37,088 nucleotides of DNA from Atopobiaceae bacterium (GCA_022482785.1 JAKVON010000018.1:1-37088), one strand, 5' to 3'. Counted from the stretch's first letter, positions 27,489 through 35,647 are shown. Notes: generated from the sequence alone by a model not told the origin. Numbers and translations are program-made.

Positions 27489-28478
27489 CTAGCCCACCTT
27501 CGCGCAGGCCTCGGCGATCCTTGCCGAGAGACCCCCGCGCGCGACGCGGGCGGCGGCCAGCGTGCCGTTCTTGATTGCCGTGACGCTCGTGGCCCCATGC
27601 CCCACCAGGACCGGCGCCTTGAGGCCCAGGAGGACCGCGCCGCCGTAGTAGTCGCCGGACAGGGCGCCGCGCACCCCGAGGAGGGCCGGCTTGAGCAGGA
27701 GCGCCCCGACGCCGACCTTCTTGGACGAGCCGGCGGCCTTCTTGACGCATCCCAGCAGGTACTTTGCGGTCCCCTCGACGGTCTTCAAGGCGACGTTGCC
27801 CGTGAACCCGTCGCATACGATGACGTCGTACTCCCCGGTGAGCAGGTCGCAGCCCTCGCAGTTGCCCACGAAGCCGCAGCCGGCGGCGGCGAGGGCCTTG
27901 TGCGCGGCGATGGTGGCCTCGGAGCCCTTCGCGTCCTCGGTGCCGTTCGAGAGCAGGGCGACCCTCGGCTCGGCGATGCCGAACAGGATCGTGGAGTACG
28001 CGCGCCCCATGCGCGCGAACTGCACGATCATCTCGGGCCGGCAGTCGGCGTTGGCGCCGATGTCGAGCATGACCGTCTCGTGGCCGTTGGCCCCGGGCAT
28101 GGCGCAGGCGAGCGCCGGGCGGCCGATGCCCTTGACGCGCCCCACGTGCAGCGTGCCCGCGGTGAGGATGGCCCCGGTCGAGCCGGCGGAGAAGAAGCCG
28201 TCGGCATCCCCCGCGCGTACGGCCTTGCAGCCGCGCACGATGGAGGAGTCCCTCTTCATGCGGACGGCCTCCGCGGGGTGCTCGCCCATCTCGATGACCT
28301 CGGTGCTCACGAGGGCCTTGGCGCGGCTCGTCGTGGCGCAGAACGGCTCGACGACGTCGGCGTTGCCCGCGACGAGCACCTCGAGGTCGTCGTCGGCGGC
28401 CAGCGCCGCGGCGATTCCCTGCAGGACGACCTCGGGCCTCTCGTCCCCGCCCATGGCATCGACGCAGATGGTGGTCAT
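27489..28478 (-). CDS. plsX: Phosphate acyltransferase PlsX
   Basis: Converts acyl-ACP to acyl-phosphate, the donor for PlsY in phospholipid synthesis. The 329-residue protein begins MTTICVDAMGGDERPE with the family DAMGGD motif at 7-12. It contains FFSAGSTGAILTAG, LDIGANADCRPE, LLSNGTEDAKGS and CDGFTGNVALKTVEG, all typical. I chose the ATG at 28478 because GGAG lies 7 bases upstream and it begins at the conserved motif; the upstream open frame is spurious. It lies 45 bases before acpP. A terminator separates it from rpmF, so it probably has its own promoter; TATAGT (28560-28555) is a candidate -10. Confidence 0.97.
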   Translation of the reverse strand: MTTICVDAMGGDERPEVVLQGIAAALAADDDLEVLVAGNADVVEPFCATTSRAKALVSTEVIEMGEHPAEAVRMKRDSSIVRGCKAVRAGDADGFFSAGSTGAILTAGTLHVGRVKGIGRPALACAMPGANGHETVMLDIGANADCRPEMIVQFARMGRAYSTILFGIAEPRVALLSNGTEDAKGSEATIAAHKALAAAGCGFVGNCEGCDLLTGEYDVIVCDGFTGNVALKTVEGTAKYLLGCVKKAAGSSKKVGVGALLLKPALLGVRGALSGDYYGGAVLLGLKAPVLVGHGATSVTAIKNGTLAAARVARGGLSARIAEACAKVG

Positions 28479-28554
28479 ACGTTGCTCCCTTCCTCGTACT
28501 ATCGGCAGCATGCCACAGGCAGGGCGCCGGAGGCATGCGGAGTCTCGGCTCACA

Positions 28555-28560
28555 ACTATA
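28555..28560 (-). promoter_or_regulatory. Possible plsX -10 element
   Basis: TATAGT on the minus strand matches the -10 consensus at five of six bases and lies 77 bases before the plsX start, downstream of the rpmF terminator. No convincing -35 is present. Confidence 0.35.
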
Positions 28561-28650
28561 GCCCCGCATGGACACGGGACGTCGGGTCCCCCGGCTGCCC
28601 ACACACCGCGCACGAACGCCGATCCGGGCGATCGCGACGGGAGCGGAACC

Positions 28651-28684
28651 AAAGAGGCCGCCTCCCCAGAAGGAGACGGCCTCT
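28651..28684 (-). terminator. Intrinsic terminator after rpmF
   Basis: On the minus strand AGAGGCCG-TCTCC pairs with GGGGA-GG-CGGCCTCT around a TTCT loop, with the tail TTTGGTT. The stem is strong, the U tract short. It lies 21 bases past the rpmF stop and splits the rpmF transcription unit from plsX. Confidence 0.8.
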
Positions 28685-28705
28685 CGATCGAGCGGCGAGC
28701 CGAAG

Positions 28706-28885
28706 CTACTCGGTAACGATGACCTCGCGGTCCTTGTAGTAGCCGCAGTTGGGGCACACGTGATGCGGAAGCTTGGGGGCACCGCACTGCGGGCACACGG
28801 AGCGCGCGGGCTCGGCGAGCTTGCTGTTGGCCGAACGGCGGGTATGGGTGGCGCCGCGGCCCTTCTTCTGCTTGGGTACTGCCAT
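28706..28885 (-). CDS. rpmF: 50S ribosomal protein L32
   Basis: A 59-residue ribosomal protein of the large subunit. It begins MAVPKQKKGRGATHTRRSAN, the family signature, and has a zinc ribbon with two Cys pairs, CPQC and CPNC, so it is the zinc-bound (C+) form. GAGG six bases before the ATG at 28885 supports the start. It lies downstream of yceD, with which it is paired in most bacteria, but a 134-base gap holding a promoter separates them here. A terminator follows directly. Confidence 0.98.
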   Translation of the reverse strand: MAVPKQKKGRGATHTRRSANSKLAEPARSVCPQCGAPKLPHHVCPNCGYYKDREVIVTE

Positions 28886-28945
28886 CTTTGACCTCTCCTA
28901 CGTCCTCGAGACGCCTGGCGTCCCGTCTTGAACACACGAGCATGA

Positions 28946-28974
28946 ATAGTAGCACGTATCACGCCCGTTGTGGA
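28946..28974 (-). promoter_or_regulatory. Promoter candidate for rpmF
   Basis: On the minus strand TCCACA (28974-28969) and TACTAT (28951-28946) are spaced by exactly 17 bases, each matching consensus at four of six positions. It lies in the gap between yceD and rpmF, about 60 bases before the L32 start. Confidence 0.45.
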
Positions 28975-29019
28975 GGACTTGCCGGATTCTCCACGAGGAT
29001 GGCCCCCAGCGGGGAGGGC

Positions 29020-29595
29020 TCAGCGGCGCCGGCCGTCCCCGGCATCGAGGTCGAGGTCCTTGAGCGCCGCGAAGGGGCTCTCCCCCATCGCCGCGTCGGC
29101 GGCCTTGGCCGCGCAGCCGCAGTCTCCCTCGTTGAGGTTCGCGCCGCAGGTGGGGCACAGTCCCTTGCAGTCCTCGCGGCAGAGGACCACATAGGGGGTC
29201 TCCATGATGAGGGCGCTCTGGAGCGCGCCCGTGAGGTCGATCGTGTCGTCCTCGCCCACGAGCTCGAAGTCGACGTCCTCGTCCTCGTCGGTCGCGGTGC
29301 CGTCCTCGGTCGTGGGCTCCTCGAACAGGTAGTACTCGTCGACCTCGCCCGCGACGTCGAACGAGGCGGGATCGAGGCAGCGGTCGCAGGTCCCGTCGAC
29401 GTGGGCCTTCAGGATGCCCGACGCGAGGATGCCCTCGCCGGCGTTGGTGAGCACCACGTCGTAGTCGATGCCGGAGGGCAGCGAGAACTCGTGCTCGCCA
29501 AGGCTATAGGAGTCCTGCGCGATGTGTCCTGCGACGGGCACCGTGTCGCCGGGATTGGCGAGGCGCTCGTCGATCGTGACGACGATCGGTTCCAT
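29020..29595 (-). CDS. yceD: YceD family (DUF177) large-subunit rRNA accumulation protein
   Basis: A 191-residue protein of the DUF177/YceD family, which in E. coli and plants is needed for normal 23S rRNA levels and is encoded next to rpmF. The visible family marks are a CDRC pair (70-73), a later CREDCKGLCPTCG cluster (about 138-150), and an acidic middle region. The Cys pairs suggest metal binding. The ATG at 29595 has TAGGAG upstream and lies 9 bases after the sepIVA-like stop. In mycobacteria the same neighbour pair occurs (Rv2926c beside Rv2927c). The acidic insert is longer than in E. coli. Confidence 0.92.
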   Translation of the reverse strand: MEPIVVTIDERLANPGDTVPVAGHIAQDSYSLGEHEFSLPSGIDYDVVLTNAGEGILASGILKAHVDGTCDRCLDPASFDVAGEVDEYYLFEEPTTEDGTATDEDEDVDFELVGEDDTIDLTGALQSALIMETPYVVLCREDCKGLCPTCGANLNEGDCGCAAKAADAAMGESPFAALKDLDLDAGDGRRR

Positions 29596-29604
29596 GCTTG
29601 GCTC

Positions 29605-30102
29605 CTACCAGGGCACGTTGTTGGTCGTGTTGCGCGGGCCGGAGTTCTCGGCGAGGATCTGGCGGCAGCGCGTGACGGAGCCCGTGATGGACTGGAGGTT
29701 GTCCTCCAGGTGGGCGAGCACGTTCTCCGCGTACTCCTCCGCGTTGTAGCGGGTGTCGCGCTCGTACTGCTGGGCCTGGTCGCGGATGTCGTCGGCCTGC
29801 TGCTGGGCGAGGCGCACGACCTCCTGGTCGCCTGCGAGGATCATGGCCTGCTGCTGGGCGTCGGCGATGATCGAGTCGGCCTGCTGCTGGGCACGGACCA
29901 TGATCTCGTCCTGCTCCTTGACGATGCGGCGCGCGTCCTGGAACTCCTGGGGGAACTGGGAGCGGATCTCGTCGAGAATCTCGTAGACGTCCTGGGCGTC
30001 GACGATCTTCTTCTGGCCACCGCCCGTGAGCGGCGACTTTGCCTCGCTCACGATGGTCTCGAGTTCGTCGACCAGATTCTCTATCTCCTCACCTGGCTGC
30101 AT
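29605..30102 (-). CDS. DivIVA-like coiled-coil protein, SepIVA-like by position
   Basis: A 165-residue, mostly helical cytoplasmic protein. Gln-rich heptads such as AQQQADSIIADAQQQA fill residues 60-120, and an acidic N-terminus precedes them. It ends in an unstructured tail rich in Asn and Pro. It lies between coaD and yceD, the position of SepIVA (Rv2927c), a DivIVA-domain septation factor in mycobacteria, and resembles the ATP synthase subunit b-like proteins often annotated there. Function in septation or polar growth is inferred from position and coiled-coil type, not from a catalytic motif. The ATG at 30102 has AAAGGAG 7 bases upstream, a strong site. The upstream 135-base AT-rich gap suggests its own promoter. 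Confidence 0.72.
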   Translation of the reverse strand: MQPGEEIENLVDELETIVSEAKSPLTGGGQKKIVDAQDVYEILDEIRSQFPQEFQDARRIVKEQDEIMVRAQQQADSIIADAQQQAMILAGDQEVVRLAQQQADDIRDQAQQYERDTRYNAEEYAENVLAHLEDNLQSITGSVTRCRQILAENSGPRNTTNNVPW

Positions 30103-30237
30103 TTATGGCTCCTTTCGTGGTGGGGACGACCTGCTGGACGAGGATGCGGTCCCTGCGCACCAGCCCATACATAATGTGAATACTAACAGAAAAACGCATA
30201 TGCAATGGAAAAGAAAGAAGTCGGGGCCCAGGTGGTG
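30103..30237 (-). promoter_or_regulatory. AT-rich leader before the sepIVA-like gene
   Basis: This gap is much richer in A and T than its surroundings, in particular at 30165-30215. Minus-strand hexamers such as TTGCAT, TATTCA and CATTAT look like promoter parts, but no pair is clearly best spaced. I see no hairpin terminator for coaD. Confidence 0.35.
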
Positions 30238-30756
30238 TCACTTTTGGGGATAGCGGGTCGCCAGGTGCCGCGCGACGCACGGAGGCACGAGGAGGTCGAC
30301 GTCCCCGCCGAAGCTCGCGAGCTCGCGCACGATGGAGCTCGAGACGTAGCCGTACTCGGGGCTCGACATGACGAAGATGCTCTCGACGTCCGGGGCCATG
30401 CGGCAGTTGAGGTCCGCCTGCTGGAGCTCGTACTCGAAGTCGGTCATGGCGCGGAGCCCCTTGACCACCGCCCCGGCGCCGACGCGGTGGCAGAAGTCGA
30501 CGAGCAGGCTGTTGAAGGGCACCACCTCGACCCCCTCGCGCACGTCGCAGGCCTCGAGGGCCTCCTTGGCCATCTCGACGCGCTCCTCGAGGGAGAAGGC
30601 GGGGCCGGTGCCGTGCTTGCCGAGCGAGGCGGCGACGCCGACCGTCACCTGCGGGCAGAACAGCAGGGCCCTGCGGATGACGTCGATGTGGCCGTAGGTG
30701 ATGGGGTCGAAGGTGCCGGGCACGACCGCACGCTCGATGGTGCGCCTCTCAGACAT
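30238..30756 (-). CDS. coaD: Phosphopantetheine adenylyltransferase
   Basis: Makes dephospho-CoA from 4'-phosphopantetheine and ATP, the fourth step from pantothenate to CoA. The 172-residue protein has the nucleotidyltransferase motif GTFDPITYGH (14-23), VVKGLRAMTDFEYE, and SSSIVRE near the C-terminus, all typical. I chose the ATG at 30756, one base past the rsmD stop, with AAGGG upstream; an ATG at 30765 would lie on top of that site. rsmD-coaD is a widely conserved pair. Confidence 0.97.
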   Translation of the reverse strand: MSERRTIERAVVPGTFDPITYGHIDVIRRALLFCPQVTVGVAASLGKHGTGPAFSLEERVEMAKEALEACDVREGVEVVPFNSLLVDFCHRVGAGAVVKGLRAMTDFEYELQQADLNCRMAPDVESIFVMSSPEYGYVSSSIVRELASFGGDVDLLVPPCVARHLATRYPQK

Positions 30757-30757
30757 G

Positions 30758-31333
30758 CTACACATCCCTTCTCAGGAGGTCGACGGACGTGGACCCATAC
30801 CTCTTCTGCCGGATCGCCGCGAAGCCCTCGGACGAGAGCGCCGGGGCGTCTGCCGAGCGCTCGTAGGCGACGAGCGCCTGCGGGGCGAGGAGGCCGCCGG
30901 AGGCGAGGCCGCGCACGATCGACGCGACCGCGTCGGCTCCCATCGCGTAGGGCGGGTCGAGCACGACGACGTCGAAGGGCGCGCCGGGCAGGGAGGCCCG
31001 GGCGGCGAGCCTCTCGGCATCGCCTTGCAGTATGGCATAGCACGAGGCGGGAGCACCCACCGAGGAGAGATTCCTCCGAACCCGCGCCGCGGCGCCGCGG
31101 TCGCGGTCGCAGAAGGTGACGTGGGCCGCCCCCCTGCTCAGAAGCTCGATGCCCAAAGCGCCCGACCCGGCGAAGGCGTCAAGCGCCGACATGCCGCCAA
31201 GGTCGAGGCCCGCGGCGGAGAGAATCATCGAGGCCATCGACTCGCGAACGCGGTCGGTCGTCGGACGGGTGGTGCCTCGTCCGTCCGGCGCCTCGAGGGG
31301 ACGTCCCCGCCATGTTCCGCCCACGATCCTCAT
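30758..31333 (-). CDS. rsmD: 16S rRNA (guanine966-N2)-methyltransferase RsmD
   Basis: Methylates G966 of 16S rRNA with SAM during 30S assembly. The 191-residue protein starts MRIVGGTWRGRPLEAP, the family N-terminus, has the SAM loop DAFAGSG (52-58) and the catalytic DPPY (126-129). The ATG at 31333 overlaps the recG stop as ATGA, which suggests translational coupling. The large open frame running on to 32761 overlaps recG and is spurious. It lies 1 base before coaD. Confidence 0.96.
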   Translation of the reverse strand: MRIVGGTWRGRPLEAPDGRGTTRPTTDRVRESMASMILSAAGLDLGGMSALDAFAGSGALGIELLSRGAAHVTFCDRDRGAAARVRRNLSSVGAPASCYAILQGDAERLAARASLPGAPFDVVVLDPPYAMGADAVASIVRGLASGGLLAPQALVAYERSADAPALSSEGFAAIRQKRYGSTSVDLLRRDV

Positions 31334-33489
31334 TGGCCCCTGACCTCCTCGAAGTAGACCCCGAAACGATCCCGCACCTCGTATGAGATGGGCGCGTGCG
31401 CAGGGAGCGCGAGCCCGGGGTCCTCCCGCGAGATCGCGCGCGCGTCGGCATGGGCCCAGTCGATGAGGTCGAAGTCCGCCTCGAGGTCGACGAGCCTGAG
31501 GCTCACGCCCCCCGACTGACGATATCCCAGCAGCTCCCCCTCGTGCCTCAGCTTGAGGTCGAGCTCGGCCAGCTCGAAGCCGTCGGAGGTCTCCTCGAGG
31601 GCCGAGAGGCGCGCGCGGGCGGGCGTGCCCTTGCGGGTGCCGCTCTCGAGGTAGACCACGCCCGAGACGTCGCCCCTGCCTACGCGACCCCTGAGCTGGT
31701 GAAGCGTTGCCAGGCCAAAGCGGTCGGCGTCCCACACGAGCATGACGGTGGCCGCCGGGACGTCGACGCCCACCTCGATGACGGTGGTCGACACCAGCAC
31801 GTCGATCGAGCCGGCCCTGAAGCGGGACATGACGTCGTCCTTCTCGGCCACCGACATGCGGCCGGTGAGGAGGCCCGTGCGAAGCCCCTTGAGCGCGCCG
31901 CGGGCGAGCGAGCCGGCCATGGCGGTGGCGGCGTGGGGACGCGCCGCCCTCCCCTGCTCGGGGGCAGGGACGTCGTCGAGCTCCTCGCCCTCGTCCTGGT
32001 CGTCGACGAGGGGGCAGACCACGTAGGCCTGCTGGCCGGCCTCGACCGCCTCGCGGATGGCGCCGTAGGCGAGGTCGACGTTCTCGGGGGTTATCACCTG
32101 CGTCGCGATGCCAGCCCCGGGGTTGGGGCGCCGCGTGAGCCTCGAGCACGCGACGTCGCCGTAGACCGAGAGCGCGAGCGTGCGCGGGATCGGCGTCGCG
32201 GTCATGGTGAGCAGGTCGGCGCCAGCCCCCTTGCGCCTCAGGGCGGCGCGCTGGTCGACGCCGAAGCGATGCTGCTCGTCCACGCAGACGAAGGTGAGGC
32301 GGCGGAACTCGATGTCGTCGGAGAGCAGGGCCGTCGTTCCGAAGACGACGGTGGTCCTTCCGGCGGCGACCGCCTCGCGGATGCGCGAGCGCTCGGCGGC
32401 GGGCGTGGCCCCCGTGACGAGGGCCCACGATATCGCCGCCCTGTCGAGGAGCGGCCCGAGCTTCGAGGCGTACTGCCCCGCGAGCACCGAGGTCGGGGCC
32501 ATGACGGCGGCCTGCGTGCCGGAATCCGCCACGGCGGCGAGCGCCACGGCGGCGACGGCCGTCTTGCCGGTTCCCACGTCTCCCAGGAGGAGCCTGCCCA
32601 TCACCTGCGGGGCCGCCATGTCGGCGAGGATCTCGTGGGCGGCGAGCGCCTGCTCGTCGGTGAGCTCGAAGGGCAGGGCGGCATCGAGGGCCCTCATGCG
32701 AGGCCCGTCGACGACGTGCTCGAAGGGCTCGACGCCGGAGGTCTCCACGTGCCGCCTGCACAGCAGGGCGAGCTGGAGGCAGAGCAGCTCGTCATAGGCG
32801 AGGCGCCGGCGAGCCTGGCCGGCCTCCTCCGAGGAGTCCGGGAAATGGATCGCGCGCAGGGCGCGGGAGAGCGTCATGAGACGATGGCCCGCCACGAGGT
32901 CGGCGGGCAGGAAGTCGCACACGTCACCCACGTCGGCGAGGGCGGCGGAGACGATGCGACGCATCCAGGCGGCGCTGATGCCCTCCCCCACGGGGTGCAC
33001 GGGCAGGATGCGCGCATAGACGCCTTGGTCGGAGGCGTCGCCAAGCACCTCGTGGAAGGGGGAGGACATCTGCTTGAAGCCCATGCGGAAGGTGACCTTG
33101 CCCGAGAGGGCGACGACGTCGCCCCTGTGGATCTGCTCCGCGATCCACGGCTGCTTGAAGAAGCTCGCCATGATGACGCCCGTGCCGTCGGTGCAGGCGA
33201 GCTCGACCACCGAGAGCCGGGGGCGGGGGCGCTTGGAGCGGACCTCGTCGACCGTGACCACGACGGTCGCCTCGCGGCCCACGTCGGCGTGGCTCACGGG
33301 CACGAGGTTCGTGAAGTCGAGGTAGCGGTGGGGAACGTGGAGCAGGACGTCGCGCACGCGTGCGAGCCCGAGCCGCTCGAGCGGCTCGAGGAACCGCTTC
33401 GCGTAGCGCAGGCGCGTGACGTCCTCGGAGAGGGCCAGCGTGCGCGCGAGACGGTCCTGGGCCTCGCCTATCGCCGGTGTCGAGCCCAC
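31330..33489 (-). CDS. recG: ATP-dependent DNA helicase RecG
   Basis: Branch-migration helicase that rescues stalled replication forks and resolves recombination intermediates. The 719-residue protein has the N-terminal wedge/OB domain (about 40-165), Walker A GDVGTGKT (303-310), the DExH box DEQHRFG, TATPIPRTLAL, and the C-terminal helicase motifs GRMSVAEKDDVM, VIEVGVDVP and HQLRGRVGRG. An acidic insertion (DDQDEGEELDD) lies between the two RecA lobes. The start is GTG at 33489, 12 bases after the fakA stop, with only a weak site, so the exact start is less certain than the identity. fakA-recG adjacency recalls yloV-sda-recG in B. subtilis. Confidence 0.96.
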   Translation of the reverse strand: MGSTPAIGEAQDRLARTLALSEDVTRLRYAKRFLEPLERLGLARVRDVLLHVPHRYLDFTNLVPVSHADVGREATVVVTVDEVRSKRPRPRLSVVELACTDGTGVIMASFFKQPWIAEQIHRGDVVALSGKVTFRMGFKQMSSPFHEVLGDASDQGVYARILPVHPVGEGISAAWMRRIVSAALADVGDVCDFLPADLVAGHRLMTLSRALRAIHFPDSSEEAGQARRRLAYDELLCLQLALLCRRHVETSGVEPFEHVVDGPRMRALDAALPFELTDEQALAAHEILADMAAPQVMGRLLLGDVGTGKTAVAAVALAAVADSGTQAAVMAPTSVLAGQYASKLGPLLDRAAISWALVTGATPAAERSRIREAVAAGRTTVVFGTTALLSDDIEFRRLTFVCVDEQHRFGVDQRAALRRKGAGADLLTMTATPIPRTLALSVYGDVACSRLTRRPNPGAGIATQVITPENVDLAYGAIREAVEAGQQAYVVCPLVDDQDEGEELDDVPAPEQGRAARPHAATAMAGSLARGALKGLRTGLLTGRMSVAEKDDVMSRFRAGSIDVLVSTTVIEVGVDVPAATVMLVWDADRFGLATLHQLRGRVGRGDVSGVVYLESGTRKGTPARARLSALEETSDGFELAELDLKLRHEGELLGYRQSGGVSLRLVDLEADFDLIDWAHADARAISREDPGLALPAHAPISYEVRDRFGVYFEEVRGQ

Positions 33490-33501
33490 CCGGCGCGCCG
33501 C

Positions 33502-35175
33502 CTACTCGATGGAGAAGATGACCGGATAGAGAGGCTGCTCGCCGCGGTGCGCGTCGAGCTCGAGGTCTGGCTGGGCCTCCTCGATGGCGGCGCAGAGGTC
33601 CGCGAAGGCCGCGTCGTCGAGGTCCTGGCCGGCGAGGATGGTGAGGGTGTCGCCCTCCTCCTCGTCCTGCATCCTCTGGATGACGTCGAGGGTGACCTGC
33701 TTGACGTCGTGGCCCACGACCTCGATGCTCCCGCCCATGATGCCCATGACGTCGCCGTCATGGATGGGGGTGCCGTCGGCCGCGGCGGAGTCGCGCACCG
33801 CCGTGGTGACCTCGCCGTCGCGGACCTCTGCGAGCGCCGAGCTCATCTCGGCGATGTTGTCCTCGAGGGAGGCCTCCTCGTCGACCACGAACATGGCGGC
33901 GAAGGCCTGCGTGACCGACTTGGCGAGCACGATCTTGACGGTCTTGTCCTCGCAGGCGGACGCCGCCGCCTCTGAGGCCATGACGATGTTGCCGTTGCAG
34001 GGAAGCACGATGACGCTCTTGGCGTTGACCCGCTCGACCGCGGCGAGGATGTCGGCGGTCGAGGGATTCATGGTCTGGCCGCCCTCGACGACGACGTCGA
34101 CGCCGAGGGAGCGGAGGATGTCGGCCTCGCCGGAGCCGGCGGCGACGGCCACGAAGCCGAGCTCCTTCTCGGGCTCCATGGGGGCCTCGGCCTTGTCGGC
34201 GGCGATCTTGTCGGTGCGCTCCTGGGCCTCGAGGTCCATGTTGTGGATGAACACCTCGAAGATCTGGCCGTCCTTGAGCATGCGGCCGATGACCTTGTCG
34301 GGGGTGTTGGAGTGGACGTGGATCTTGTAGTCGGGGTTCGAGCCCACGAGGAGCTCGCAGTCGCCCATCGACGAGAGGAACTTGAGGGCCTTCTCCTCGT
34401 CGAACTTGGCGCTGTTCGCATGGAAGAGGAACTCGGTGCAGTAGCGGTACTTGGACCCCGCCCAGTCGTCGTTGAGCTCGATGGCCACCTTGGACGAGAC
34501 CTGGTCCTTGGCGGCCTTGTCGGCGTCGACGGTGGTCTTGAAGTCCGTGAGGTCGCCCGACTTGCCCTCGAAGGCGTTCACGAAGGCCTCGAAGAAGGTG
34601 GCGAACCCGAAGGCTCCGGAGTCGACGACGCCGTTCTCCTTGAGGACGGGAAGCAGGTCCGGGGTGCGCGCGACGGACTCGTAGGCCTCCACGACGAGGG
34701 CGTCGAGGGCCTCGACGAGGGTCATCCCCTTCTGGTGCTCGCACCAGTCGGCCTTGGCCGAGACGTCCTTGAGCACGGTGAGGATGGTGCCCTCGACCGG
34801 CTTGCGCACGGCCTTGAAGGCGGTGCGGCGACCGTGGCGCATGGCATGGGCGAGGTCTGCCACGGTGCATTCGCTGCCCTTGGCGTCGCACAGCCCCTCC
34901 GCCACGCCGCGCAGTATCTGGCTCGTGATGACGCCCGAGTTGCCGCGGGCGCCCATGAGCGAGCCGTGGGTGATGGCCTTCGCGATGTCCTCCATCGAGG
35001 CACCAGCGGGGAGCGCCTCCACTTCCTTCACGACGGTGCCCAACGTGAGCGACATGTTGGTGCCGGTGTCCCCGTCGGGGACGGGGAAGACGTTGAGCTT
35101 GTTGATCTCCTCCGCGCGATCGGCGATGACCTTCGCTGCTGCGGGGAAGCACGTGCGGATGGAATCTGCAATCAT
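33502..35175 (-). CDS. fakA: Fatty acid kinase catalytic subunit FakA (DAK2/DhaL domain, YloV)
   Basis: Phosphorylates exogenous fatty acids bound to FakB, giving acyl-phosphate for PlsX/PlsY. The 557-residue protein has an N-terminal DhaL kinase domain with NVFPVPDGDTGTNM (about 28-41), whose aspartates bind Mg-ATP, and MGARGNSGVITSQILRG. The middle domain and a C-terminal DegV-like YloV domain follow (LGFVAVAAGSGEADILRSLG, then IVLPCNGNIVMA). FakB is not in this window. The ATG at 35175 has AGGAG about 10 bases upstream. It follows asp23 by 57 bases. Position with plsX and acpP in the same block ties it to membrane lipid supply. Confidence 0.93.
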   Translation of the reverse strand: MIADSIRTCFPAAAKVIADRAEEINKLNVFPVPDGDTGTNMSLTLGTVVKEVEALPAGASMEDIAKAITHGSLMGARGNSGVITSQILRGVAEGLCDAKGSECTVADLAHAMRHGRRTAFKAVRKPVEGTILTVLKDVSAKADWCEHQKGMTLVEALDALVVEAYESVARTPDLLPVLKENGVVDSGAFGFATFFEAFVNAFEGKSGDLTDFKTTVDADKAAKDQVSSKVAIELNDDWAGSKYRYCTEFLFHANSAKFDEEKALKFLSSMGDCELLVGSNPDYKIHVHSNTPDKVIGRMLKDGQIFEVFIHNMDLEAQERTDKIAADKAEAPMEPEKELGFVAVAAGSGEADILRSLGVDVVVEGGQTMNPSTADILAAVERVNAKSVIVLPCNGNIVMASEAAASACEDKTVKIVLAKSVTQAFAAMFVVDEEASLEDNIAEMSSALAEVRDGEVTTAVRDSAAADGTPIHDGDVMGIMGGSIEVVGHDVKQVTLDVIQRMQDEEEGDTLTILAGQDLDDAAFADLCAAIEEAQPDLELDAHRGEQPLYPVIFSIE

Positions 35176-35232
35176 GGGGAAGCTCTCCTGATTCCTGCTG
35201 GTGGGAGATGGAAGGATGGGGTCTACAGGACG

Positions 35233-35577
35233 CTAGCGGACGCGCATTCCGTCGATGTGGACGCTGACGGAGGCGTCATCGATCTCTGCGATCTCGCGCA
35301 GGGTGAACCTGACGGCGCTGATGAGGTTCTCGGAGACCGAGGCGAGGTTCACGCCCTGCTCGACCACCACGTGGAGGTCGACCTCGATGCCCTGCTCGCC
35401 GGCCTCGACGTCGATGCCCTTGCGGAGGCGCCGCATGGGCAGGATGCGCGTGATGCCGCTCGCCGAGTCCGTGAAGGCCATGCCCACCACGCCATAGCAC
35501 TCGAGGGCGGCGTAGCCGGCCAGGTCGGCGATGCAATCGTTCGAAACCTTGAGAGTTCCTGCGATGGGACTGGACAT
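35233..35577 (-). CDS. Asp23/Gls24 family envelope-stress protein (YloU-like)
   Basis: A 114-residue protein of the Asp23/Gls24 family, small alkaline-shock or envelope-associated proteins. It starts MSSPIAGTLKVSNDCIADLA and has the family-type segments YAALECYGVVGMA, IDVEAGEQGIEVDLHVVVEQGVNL and SVSVHIDGMRV. It has no membrane segment. GGAGGA six bases before the ATG at 35577 fixes the start; a longer frame adds 15 residues without a site. It directly precedes fakA, as yloU precedes yloV in Firmicutes, where the pairing is conserved but the role is unclear. Its leader holds two inverted repeats and a strong -10. Confidence 0.93.
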   Translation of the reverse strand: MSSPIAGTLKVSNDCIADLAGYAALECYGVVGMAFTDSASGITRILPMRRLRKGIDVEAGEQGIEVDLHVVVEQGVNLASVSENLISAVRFTLREIAEIDDASVSVHIDGMRVR

Positions 35578-35594
35578 CTGGTCTCCTCCCGCAC

Positions 35595-35613
35595 GGCTCG
35601 GACGTGCCGAGCC
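35595..35613 (-). repeat. Hairpin in the asp23 leader
   Basis: A perfect 7-bp inverted repeat, GGCTCGG-ACGTG-CCGAGCC, lies 5' of the asp23 ribosome-binding site (near 35586). A competing fold, GCACG with CGTGC, overlaps it. No U tract follows, so it is not a terminator; it may affect mRNA stability or translation. Confidence 0.55.
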
Positions 35614-35624
35614 AGCATTCATTG

Positions 35625-35647
35625 CTCATAGTCAGGCTATGAGTATA
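35625..35647 (-). promoter_or_regulatory. Asp23 -10 element and operator-like palindrome
   Basis: On the minus strand TATACT (35647-35642) is a strong -10 match, directly followed by a perfect palindrome CTCATAG-CCTGA-CTATGAG (35643-35625) at the expected transcription start. No clear -35 is seen. The arrangement suits repression or activation at the promoter of the asp23-fakA-recG block. Confidence 0.5.

Noticed and set aside
30758..32761. A 667-residue protein ending in RsmD
   Set aside because: The N-terminal part is an out-of-frame shadow of recG; the ATG at 31333 begins at the conserved RsmD N-terminus.
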